From positions 122,008,680 to 122,072,679 of the forward strand of contig CM060971.1 of the NCBI GenBank assembly GCA_030765045.1: a stretch of 64,000 nt of DNA. The letters are read 5' to 3'. The position numbers were made by a program, and so were the translations under genes. The stretch is from Tenodera sinensis (taxonomy: Eukaryota > Arthropoda > Insecta > Mantodea > Mantidae). The notes under the pieces are model-generated. The model did no database searches, was not told where the DNA came from, and worked only from the letters and a program-made list of their open reading frames with translations. Positions within the stretch are counted from its first letter, which is position 1, and every line of letters begins with the position of its first letter. Below, piece after piece: positions 23,773 to 35,100 of this stretch.

Positions 23773-24360
23773 CTGCTCCCTGTGGAACTCCAGTTGTTAC
23801 TTTTAATACCAGAGATTTTTTTCCCTCTGACTGATATTACCTGTTGTCGATTTTTGCTGTAGGATTTACACTATGGTCTCTTATTCCATAATGTTCTAAT
23901 TTCTGCATCAAAATTTCATGATTTCCGCAATCAAAAGGTTTAGTTAAATCACATAGTGTAACATGTGCAGTAACTACTCCAAACACCTGCTACTGTGGGA
24001 ATTATAGATATTGGCGTGTAACTATTTCATTTTTGCCTATCTCCTTTTCTGTATACTGGGGTCACTTTTGACTATTTAAAACTGCTTTGAAAACGCCTTT
24101 CTCAATGCAATTGTTGATACAGAAAGTCAAAGGAATTAAAATTCATGGCAAATTTTCATTGATAAAATTATTTAAAAAATCATAAATGTCTTTTGTGTTT
24201 GAATTTTTGAGTTTCTTTGTTACCTTGTCAACGTCACCACATGTTACTGTATTAAGTACAAATAGGCATGTCTTTACTATGCACAAAGCACCATTACTAC
24301 AACAATTTACCTGCAATCCTAGTTCCTTAACAGATTCTATGAAAAATTGTTAAGTCGTCA
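22441..24360 (-). pseudogene. Degenerate non-LTR retrotransposon with RT domain
   Basis: Minus-strand reading from about 24080 downwards shows VTPVYRKGDRQK, then KPFDCGNHEILMQKLEHYGI, VTTGVPQGAV, and after an insert VLGPLLFLIIINAV, NADNTSF in the position of the F/YADD box, SQSWFQSNGFYVNESKTQNI, and finally the C-terminal RYYKVIGIKLFNALPQKTRK near 22640-22720. These are the standard RT blocks of CR1/Jockey-like LINEs. Numerous stops, a changed catalytic box (NADN) and a nested insertion show that it is inactive. Confidence 0.8.
23411..23770 (+). mobile_element. Nested 5'-truncated LINE 3' end with (AAAT)n tail
   Basis: Plus-strand reading starts within coding sequence as YRGIKYYNKLPIEVKNINS, continues RFKKHLKQFLMEKCYYS and stops after EFLHC near 23546, followed by a 3' UTR and a 75-base (AAAT)n tail at 23695-23770. 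It interrupts the RT motif GVPQGAV/LGPLL of the older LINE. AACT flanks it on both sides (23407-23410 and 23771-23774), a very short target duplication or microhomology. Confidence 0.85.
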
Positions 24361-24493
24361 GGTGGTATTGACTCATCTAAACCTAAACTGTAGACTGTGT
24401 TAACGTCAGTAAGAGAGTAGTGTATGAGAGAGAGAGACAGAGAAAGTGAAAGGACCGAGTCAAGGTTATCAGAAGTAAACATTACCGGTTCCA

Positions 24494-24584
24494 ATTCCAA
24501 TACTTTAAGAACTACAGTTCAAAAGTATTGGAAAGCATGAATGCTAATGGCTTCATTGCCAGATGCAAGGCACTAGAAAACAAC
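24494..24584. mobile_element. 91-bp insertion with 16-bp duplication copying a splice donor
   Basis: AACATTACCGGTTCCA is present at 24478-24493 and again at 24585-24600. On the minus strand this contains the exon end and donor CCG/GTAATG. The insert contains an imperfect palindrome at 24497-24531 (CCAATACTTT and AAAAGTATTGG ends) and encodes nothing. Its length and long duplication fit a small retroposed or foldback sequence. Confidence 0.75.
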
Positions 24585-24592
24585 AACATTAC

Positions 24593-24751
24593 CGGTTCCA
24601 TGCCTCAAGGTGACATCTGGAGTGCCTCAGTTTCAAGTCCTTGAGAAGTTTACAGCTGCTCAGTGCATGTTGGGGAGTATCTCTGTCACATTCTGGGTCG
24701 TACTTCTCACCGTAGAAGCAGGTCAGTGCATCCCGCAGAGGCAGAGGTAAC
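24593..24751 (-). CDS. WFS1: Wolframin, penultimate exon in window (Cys-rich region)
   Basis: Acceptor GATGTTGGTAG precedes 24751. The first base completes an Arg codon, then LPLPLRDALTCFYGEKYDPE, CDRDTPQHALSSCKLLKDL and RHSRCHLEAWN, ending with CG before donor GTAATG. Residues 52 plus two split codons. The four Cys (CFYG, ECDR, SCKL, RCHL) match the order of the wolframin Cys-rich luminal region, C-L/F-YGE...C...C...C. The upstream exon supplies two bases and the downstream exon one base of the flanking Arg codons, so phases agree. A second donor-like copy lies about 107 bases further into the intron. Confidence 0.93.
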
Positions 24752-25672
24752 CTACCAACATCAATCACAAACACTCTCCATTGCAATAACACATTATTTC
24801 ACCTCTACAGAAGATGCTCTACATATTTTATTACAAGCAATACAAAAATACTGGAGTGACAGTAATAATAAAATAGTGAAATATTAAAAAAGCAAGCAAG
24901 GAAGGATACAGTCACAAGCACAAAAACCACATCACTGTACTAAAAGTGCTATTTGTACAAAAGTGCATCAATTTTTGTTTAATAATGAAGTTCTAGCATT
25001 AGACAAAGTCTTAAATCCTGTCAATAATGAAGTTACTTGCTCTCTTTTTAGCAATGCCCATTTCATGTTATCATGTGATGGAGACATCTTCCCAATATGT
25101 TAATGTTACCCTAATTTTCATTATCATGTATTGGAGTTTAACACAGATTTTATCGTTACTGTACTTGCCAGCTGTAAGACACACTCTGTTAACTTCGGAA
25201 ACAGGCCCAAAAAATGGATGCATTTTGTACACAGGTAGCAAGTAAAGGTAGAAAAATATAAACTCTATTTCTTCAAATTTTCCTTTATTTTGGCAAGAAG
25301 AAATTCAATGTTAGCTTCCTTGCACAGTTGTATAGAGATGGTTGTTAATGGTTCAAGTTTCAGTTATTGTGGAGTAGCGTGCAAACTGCACTATTGCAAA
25401 GAGACTGTATTCGCCATTGGTAGTTGTAGTGCTTAAACACTAAGAAACTGTCAAATCTGAGGAAGAGTTTATTTCCGCTAATGGCTACACTTGTGCTACC
25501 AAGCAGTTATGACAGGTTGGAGCTTTGTTGATTCAGTTATCAACATGTCTGCTTTGTTTTTCTTGTTATTAGTTGATTAAAAACATGTTTAGAAGAGGCA
25601 AATGTGGAGAACATTTAAAAGAACCAATAAGGTGTAAGACAGCAGGGTGATGTGAAGGATTCAGCCAATAGG
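24752..25672 (-). other. Wolframin intron, unique part
   Basis: Non-coding sequence between the exon and the 77-bp array. A small open frame at 25027-25245 has no family signature and is not called. Confidence 0.5.
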
Positions 25673-25674
25673 AA

Positions 25675-28600
25675 ATCCACTGAGGATGTGCAACACAGCT
25701 TCAAACAGTTCCGTATCAGTCACTGCCGAGAGTAGCAGAGTACTGCAGCCACACCACTGAGGATGTACAACACAGCTTCAAACAGTTCCGTATCAGTCAC
25801 TGCCGAGAATAGCAGAGTACTGCAGCCACACCACTGAGGATGTACAACACAGATACAAACAGTTCCGTATCAGTCACTGCCGAGAGTAGAGGAGTACTGC
25901 AGTCACATCACTGAGGATGTTCAACACAGCTTCAAACAGTTCCGTATCAGTCACTGCCGAGAGTAGAGGAGTACTGCAGTCACACCACTGAGGATGTACA
26001 ACACAGATTCAAACAGTTCCGTATCAGTCACTGCCGAGAGTAGCAGAGTACTGCAGTCACACCACTGAGGATGTACAACACAGATTCAAACAGTTCCGTA
26101 TCAGTCACTGCCGAGAGTAGCAGAGTACTGCAGTCACACCACTGAGGATGTACAACACAGATTCAAACAGTTCCGTATCAGTCACTGCCGAGAGTAGCAG
26201 AGTACTGCAGTCACACCACTGAGGATGTACAACACAGATTCAAACAGTTCCGTATCAGTCACTGCCGAGAATAGCAGAGTACTGCAGCCACACCACTGAG
26301 GATGTACAACACAGCTTCAAACAGTTCCGTATCAGTCACTGCCGAGAGTAGCAGAGTACTGCAGCCACACCACTGAGGATGTACAACACAGCTTCAAACA
26401 GTTCCGTATCAGTCACTGCCGAGAGTAGAGGAGTACTGCAGCCACACCACTGAGGATGTGCAACACAGATTCAAACAGTTCCGTATCAGTCACTGCCGAG
26501 AGTAGCAGAGTACTGCAGCCACACCACTGAGGATGTACAACACAGATTCAAACAGTTCCGTATCAGTCACTGCCGAGAGTAGCAGAGTACTGCAGCCACA
26601 CCACTGAGGATGTACAACACAGATACAAACAGTTCCGTATCAGTCACTGCCGAGAGTAGCAGAGTACTGCAGTCACACCACTGGGGATGTACAACACAGA
26701 TACAAACAGTTCCGTATCAGTCACTGCCGAGAGTAGCAGAGTACTGCAGTCACACCACTGAGGATGTACAACACAGATACAAACAGTTCCGTATCAGTCA
26801 CTGCCGAGAGTAGCAGAGTACTGCAGTCACACCACTGAGGATGTACAACACAGATACAAACAGTTCCGTATCAGTCACTGCCGAGAGTAGAGGAGTACTG
26901 CAGTCACATCACTGAGGATGTACAACACAGATACAAACAGTTCCGTATCAGTCACTGCCGAGAGTAGAGGAGTACTGCAGTCACATCACTGAGGATGTAC
27001 AACACAGATACAAACAGTTCCGTATCAGTCACTGCTGAGAGTAGAGGAGTACTGCAGTCACATCACTGAGGATGTACAACACAGATTCAAACAGTTCCGT
27101 ATCAGTCACTGCCGAGAATAGCAGAGTACTGCAGTCACATCACTGAGGATGTACAACACAGCTTCAAACAGTTCCGTATCAGTCACTGCCGAGAATAGCA
27201 GAGTACTGCAGTCACACCACTGAGGATGTACAACACAGATTCAAACAGTTCCGTATCAGTCACTGCCGAGAGTAGCAGAGTACTGCAGTCACACCACTGA
27301 GGATGTACAACACAGATTCAAACAGTTCCGTATCAGTCACTGCCGAGAATAGCAGAGTACTGCAGCCACACCACTGAGGATGTACAACACAGCTTCAAAC
27401 AGTTCCGTATCAGTCACTGCCGAGAGTAGCAGAGTACTGCAGCCACACCACTGAGGATGTACAACACAGATTCAAACAGTTCCGTATCAGTCACTGCCGA
27501 GAATAACAGAGTACTGCAGCCACACCACTGAGGATGTACAACACAGCTTCAAACAGTTCCGTATCAGTCACTGCCGAGAGTAGAGGAGTACTGCAGTCAC
27601 ATCACTGAGGATGTACAACACACCTTCAAACAGTTCCGTATCAGTCACTGCCGAGAGTAGAGGAGTACTGCAGCCACACCACTAAGGATGTGCAACACAG
27701 ATTCAAACAGTTCCGTATCAGTCACTGCCGAGAGTAGCAGAGTACTGCAGCCACACCACTGAGGATGTACAACACAGATTCAAACAGTTCCGTATCAGTC
27801 ACTGCCGAGAGTAGCAGAGTACTGCAGCCACACCACTGAGGATGTACAACACAGATACAAACAGTTCCGTATCAGTCACTGCCGAGAGTAGCAGAGTACT
27901 GCAGTCACACCACTGGGGATGTACAACACAGATACAAACAGTTCCGTATCAGTCACTGCCGAGAGTAGCAGAGTACTGCAGTCACATCACTGAGGATGTA
28001 CAACACAGATACAAACAGTTCCGTATCAGTCACTGCCGAGAGTAGCAGAGTACTGCAGTCACACCACTGAGGATGTACAACACAGATACAAACAGTTCCG
28101 TATCAGTCACTGCCGAGAGTAGCAGAGTACTGCAGTCACATCACTGAGGATGTACAACACAGATACAAACAGTTCCGTATCAGTCACTGCCGAGAGTAGC
28201 AGAGTACTGCAGTCACACCACTGAGGATGTACAACACAGATACAAACAGTTCCGTATCAGTCACTGCCGAGAGTAGCAGAGTACTGCAGTCACATCACTG
28301 AGGATGTACAACACAGATACAAACAGTTCCGTATCAGTCACTGCCGAGAGTAGCAGAGTACTGCAGTCACACCACTGAGGATGTACAACACAGATACAAA
28401 CAGTTCCGTATCAGTCACTGCCGAGAGTAGAGGAGTACTGCAGTCACATCACTGAGGATGTACAACACAGATACAAACAGTTCCGTATCAGTCACTGCCG
28501 AGAGTAGAGGAGACTGCAGTCACATCACTGAGGATGTACAACACAGATTCAAACAGTTCCGTATCAGTCACTGCCGAGAGTAGAGGAGTACTGCAGTCAC

Positions 28601-29017
28601 ATCACTGAGGATGTACAACACAGATTCAAACAGTTCCGTATCAGTCACTGCCGAGAGTAGAGGAGTACTGCAGTCACACCACTGAGGATGTACAACACAG
28701 ATTCAAACAGTTCCGTATCAGTCACTGCCGAGAGTAGCAGAGTACTGCAGTCACACCACTGAGGATGCACAACACAGCTTCAAACAGTTCCGTATCAGTC
28801 ACTGCCGAGAGTAGCAGAGTACTGCAGTCACATCACTGAGGATGTACAACACAGATTCAAACAGTTCCGTATCAGTCACTGCCGAGAGTAGAGGAGTACT
28901 GCAGTCACATCACTGAGGATGTTCAACACAGATTCAAACAGTTCCGTATCAGTCACTGCCGAGAGTAGCAGAGTACTGCAGTCACACCACTGAGGATGTG
29001 CAACACAGATTCAAATG
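25675..29017. repeat. 77-bp minisatellite, about 43 units
   Basis: Units contain CACTGAGGATGTACAACACA, CAGTTCCGTATCAGTCACTG and GAGTAGCAGAGTACTGCAG, spaced 77 bases (25681, 25758, 25835). Variants include GATTCAAAC, GATACAAAC and GCTTCAAAC and a two-base deletion near 28511. A 16-unit block is repeated at an offset of 1,232 bases (for example CTGGGGATGT at 26681 and 27913). Confidence 0.95.
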
Positions 29018-29102
29018 AAACTATCTGGAAGATTTTCCACCACACCATGGCCCACATGCCTGGTAATCATTCTGTATTTTATGGTATTTATGTTCGGCTA
29101 GA
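29018..29102. other. Junction between two minisatellites
   Basis: About 85 bases of unique sequence separate the 77-bp and 43-bp arrays. Confidence 0.6.
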
Positions 29103-32100
29103 GTTTATAACAGCTGATATGAAGGGATGGTTCAGCTTGTGTACAGTATATAACAGCTGATATGAAGGGATGGTTCACCTTGTGTACAGTATATAACAGC
29201 TGATATGAAGGGATGGTTCACCTTGTGTACAGTATATAACAGCTGATATGAAGGGACGGTTCACCTTGTGTACAGTATATAACAGCTGATATGAAGGGAT
29301 GGTTCACCATGTGTACAGTATATAACAGCTGATATGAAGGGATGGTTCACCTTGTGTACAGTATATAACAGCTGATATGAAGGGATGGTTCAGCTTGTGT
29401 ACAGTATATAACAGCTGATATGAAGGGATGGTTCACCTTGTGTACAGTATATAACAGCTGATATGAAGGGACGGTTCACCTTGTGTACAGTATATAACAG
29501 CTGATATGAAGGGACGGTTCACCTTGTGTACAGTATATAACAGCTGATATGAAGGGACGGTTCAGCTTGTGTACAGTATATAACAGCTGATATGAAGGGA
29601 TGGTTCACCTTGTGTACAGTATATAACAGCTGATATGAAGGGATGGTTCAGCTTGTGTACAGTATATAACAGTTGATATGAAGGGACGGTTCACCTTGTG
29701 TACAGTATATAACAGCTGATATGAAGGGATGGTTCACCTTGTGTACAGTATATAACAGCTGATATGAAGGGACGGTTCACCTTGTGTACAGTATATAACA
29801 GCTGATATGAAGGGATGGTTCAGCTTGTCTACAGTATATAACAGCTGATATGAAGGGATGGTTCAGCTTGTCTACAGTATATAACAGCTGATATGAAGGG
29901 ATGGTTCAGCTTGTGCACCGTATATAACAGCTGATATGAAGGGACGGTTCACCTTGTGTACAGTTTACAACAGCTGATATGAAGGGACGGTTCAGCTTGT
30001 GTACAGTTTATAACAGCTGATATGAAGGGATGGTTCAGCTTGTGTACAGTTTATAACAGCTGATATGAAGGGATGGTTCAGCTTGTGTACAGTATATAAC
30101 AGCTGATATGAAGGGATGGTTCAGCTTGTGTACAGTTTATAACAGCTGATATGAAGGGATGGTTCAGCTTGTGTACAGTATACAACAGCTGATATGAAGG
30201 GACGGTTCACCTTGTGTACAGTATATAACAGCTGATATGAAGGGATGGTTCAGCTTGTGTACAGTTTATAACAGCTGATATGAAGGGATGGTTCAGCTTG
30301 TCTACAGTATATAACAGCTGATATGAAGGGATGGTTCACCTTGTGTACAGTATATAACAGCTGATATGAAGGGATGGTTGGCCTTGTGTACAGTATATAA
30401 CAGCTGATATGAAGGGACGGTTCAGCTTGTGTACAGTATATAACAGCTGATATGAAGGGATGGTTCACCTTGTGTACAGTATATAACAGCTGATATGAAG
30501 GGATGGTTCACCATGTGTACAGTATATAACAGCTGATATGAAGGGATGGTTCAGCTTGTGCACCGTATATAACAGCTGATATGAAGGGATGGTTCAGCTT
30601 GTGTACAGTATATAACAGCTGATATGAAGGGATGGTTCACCTTGTGTACAGTATATAACAGCTGATATGAAGGGATGGTTCAGCTTGTGTACAGTATATA
30701 ACAGCTGATATGAAGGGATGGTTCACCTTGTGTACAGTATATAACAGCTGATATGAAGGGATGGTTCAGCTTGTGTACAGTATATAACAGCTGATATGAA
30801 GGGATGGTTCAGCTTGTGCACAGTATATAACAGCTGATATGAAGGGATGGTTCACCTTGTGTACAGTATATAACAGCTGATATGAAGGGATGGTTCACCT
30901 TGTGTACAGTATATAACAGCTGATATGAAGGGATGGTTCACCTTGTGGACAGTATATAACAGCTGATATGAAGGGATGGTTCAGCTTGTGTACAGTATAT
31001 AACAGCTGATATGAAGGGATGGTTCAGCTTGTGCACAGTATATAACAGCTGATATGAAGGGATGGTTCACCTTGTGGACAGTATATAACAGCTGATATGA
31101 AGGGATGGTTCACCTTGTGGACAGTATATAACAGCTGATATGAAGGGATGGTTGACCTTGTGTACAGTATATAACAGCTGATATGAAGGAACGGTTCACC
31201 TTGTGGACAGTATATAACAGCTGATATGAAGGAACGGTTCACCTTGAGTGCAGTATATAACAGCTGATATGAAGGGACGGTTCACCTTGTGTACAGTATA
31301 TAACAGTTGATATGAAGGGATGGCTCACCTTGTGTACAGTATATAACAGCTGATATGAAGGGATGGTTCACCTTGTGCACCGTATATAACAGCTGATATG
31401 AAGGGATGGTTGACCTTGTGTACAGTATATAACAGCTGATATGAAGGGATGGTTCACCTTGTGTACAGTATATAACAGCTGATATGAAGGGACGGTTCAG
31501 CTTGTGTACAGTTTATAACAGCTGATATGAAGGGATGGTTCAGCTTGTGTACAGTATATAACAGCTGATATGAAGGGATGGTTCAGCTTGTGTACACTAT
31601 ATAACAGCTGATATGAAGGGACGGTTCACCTTGTGTACAGTATATAACAGCTGATATGAAGGGACGGTTCACCTTGTGTACAGTATATAACAGCTGATAT
31701 GAAGGGACGGTTCACCTTGTGTACAGTATATAACAGCTGATATGAAAGGTTGGTTCACCTTGTGTACAGTATATAACAGCTGATATGAAGGGATGGTTCA
31801 GCTTGTCTACAGTATATAACAGCTGATATGAAGGGACGGTTCACCTTGTGTACAGTATATAACAGCTGATATGAAGGGATGGTTCACCTTGTGTACAGTT
31901 TATAACAGCTGATATGAAGGGATGGTTCACCTTGTGTACAGTATATAACAGCTGATATGAAGGGATGGTTCACCTTGTGTACAGTATATAACAGCTGATA
32001 TGAAGGGATGGTTCAGCTTGTGTACAGTATATAACAGCTGATATGAAGGGATGGTTCAACTTGTGTACAGTATATAACAGCTGATATGAAGGGATGCTTC

Positions 32101-35100
32101 ACCTTGTGTACAGTATATAACAGCTGATATGAAGGGATGGTTCACCTTGTGGACAGTTTATAACAGCTGATATGAAGGGATGGTTCACCTTGTGTACAGT
32201 ATATAACAGCTGATATGAAGGGATGGTTCACCTTGTGTACAGTATATAACAGCTGATATGAAGGGATGGTTCACCTTGTGTACAGTATATAACAGCTGAT
32301 ATGAAGGGATGGTTCACCTTGTGTACAGTATATAACAGCTGATATGAAGGGATGGTTCACCTTGTGTACAGTATATAACAGCTGATATGAAGGGATGCTT
32401 CACCTTGTGGACAGTTTATAACAGCTGATATGAAGGGATGGTTCACCTTGTGTACAGTATATAACAGCTGATATGAAGGGATGGTTCACCTTGTGTACAG
32501 TATATAACAGCTGATATGAAGGGATGGTTCACCTTGTGTACAGTATATAACAGCTGATATGAAGGGATGGTTCAGCTTGTGTACAGTATATAACAGCTGA
32601 TATGAAGGGATGGTTCACCTTGTGTACAGTATATAACAGCTGATATGAAGGGATTTTTCACCTTGTGTACAGTATATAACAGCTGATATGAAGGGATGGT
32701 TCACCTTGTGTACAGTATATAACAGCTGATATGAAGGGACGGTTCACCTTGTGTACAGTATATAACAGCTGATATGAAGGGACGGTTCACCTTGTGTACA
32801 GTATATAACAGCTGATATGAAGGGACGGTTCACCTTGTGTACAGTATATAACAGCTGATATGAAGGGATGGTTCACCTTGTGTACAGTTTATAACAGCTG
32901 ATATGAAGGGACGGTTCACCTTGTGTACAGTATATAACAGCTGATATGAAGGGATGGTTCACCTTGTGTACAGTTTATAACAGCTGATATGAAGGGATGG
33001 TTCAGCTTGTGTACAGTATATAACAGCTGATATGAAGGGATGGTTCACCTTGTGTACAGTATATAACAGCTGATATGAAGGGACGGTTCACCTTGTGTAC
33101 AGTATATAACAGCTGATATGAAGGGACGGTTCACCTTGTGTACAGTATATAACAGCTGATATGAAGGGATGGTTCACCTTGTGTACAGTTTATAACAGCT
33201 GATATGAAGGGATGGTTCACCTTGTGTACAGTATATAACAGCTGATATGAAGGGACGGTTCACCTTGTGTACAGTATATAACAGCTGATATGAAGGGACG
33301 GTTCACCTTGTGTACAGTATATAACAGCTGATATGAAGGGATGGTTCACCTTGTGTAGAGTATATAACAGCTGATATGAAAGGATGGTTGACCTTGTGAA
33401 CGGTATATAACAGCTGATATGAAGGGATTATTCACCTTGTGTACGGTATATAAAAGCTGATATGAATGGATGGTTCACCTTGTGTACAGTATATAACAGC
33501 TGATATGAAGGGACGGTTCACCTTGTGTACAGTATATAACAGCTGATATGAAGGGACGGTTCACCTTGTGTACAGTATATAACAGCTGATATGAAGGGAC
33601 GGTTCACCTTGTGTACAGTATATAACAGCTGATATGAAGGGATGGTTCACCTTGTGTACAGTATATAACAGCTGATATGAAGGGATGGTTCACCTTGTGT
33701 ACAGTATATAACAGCTGATACGAAGGGATGGTTCACCTTGTGTACAGTATATAACAGCTGATATGAAGGGATGGTTCACCTTGTGTACAGTATATAACAG
33801 CTGATATGAAGGGATGGTTCAGCTTGTGTACAGTATATAACAGCTGATATGAAGGGATGGTTCACCTTGTGTACAGTATATAACAGCTGATATGAAGGGA
33901 TGGTTCACCTTGTGTACAGTATATAACAGCTGATATGAAGGGATGGTTCACCTTGTGTACAGTATATAACAGCTGATATGAAGGGACGGTTCACCTTGTG
34001 TACAGTATATAACAGCTGATATGAATGGATGGTTCACCTTGTGTACAGTATATAACAGCTGATATGAAGGGACGGTTCACCTTGTGTATAGTATATAACA
34101 GCTGATATGAAGGGACGGTTCACCTTGTGTACAGTATATAACAGCTGATATGAAGGGACGGTTCACCTTGTGTACAGTATATAACAGCTGATATGAAGGG
34201 ACGGTTCACCTTGTGTACAGTATATAACAGCTGATATGAAGGGATGGTTCACCTTGTGTACAGTATATAACAGCTGATATGAAGGGATGGTTCACCTTGT
34301 GTACAGTATATAACAGCTGATATGAAGGGACGGTTCACCTTGTGTACAGTATATAACAGCTGATATGAAGGGACGGTTCACCTTGTGTACAGTATATAAC
34401 AGCTGATATGAAGGGATGGTTCAACTTGTGTACAGTATATAACAGCTGATATGAAGGGATGCTTCACCTTGTGTACAGTATATAACAGCTGATATGAAGG
34501 GATGGTTCACCTTGTGGACAGTTTATAACAGCTGATATGAAGGGATGGTTCACCTTGTGTACAGTATATAACAGCTGATATGAAGGGATGGTTCACCTTG
34601 TGTACAGTATATAACAGCTGATATGAAGGGATGGTTCACCTTGTGTACAGTATATAACAGCTGATATGAAGGGATGGTTCACCTTGTGTACAGTATATAA
34701 CAGCTGATATGAAGGGATGGTTCACCTTGTGTACAGTATATAACAGCTGATATGAAGGGATGCTTCACCTTGTGGACAGTTTATAACAGCTGATATGAAG
34801 GGATGGTTCACCTTGTGTACAGTATATAACAGCTGATATGAAGGGATGGTTCACCTTGTGTACAGTATATAACAGCTGATATGAAGGGATGGTTCACCTT
34901 GTGTACAGTATATAACAGCTGATATGAAGGGATGGTTCAGCTTGTGTACAGTATATAACAGCTGATATGAAGGGATGGTTCACCTTGTGTACAGTATATA
35001 ACAGCTGATATGAAGGGATTTTTCACCTTGTGTACAGTATATAACAGCTGATATGAAGGGATGGTTCACCTTGTGTACAGTATATAACAGCTGATATGAA

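Noticed and set aside
25027..25245. Small secreted-like protein (72 codons, hydrophobic start)
   Set aside because: It lies in a wolframin intron, has no family signature, and hydrophobic short frames are common in AT-rich DNA.
30250..31242. 72-codon minus frames in the 43-bp array
   Set aside because: They are chance frames spanning a few satellite units; 43 is not a multiple of three.
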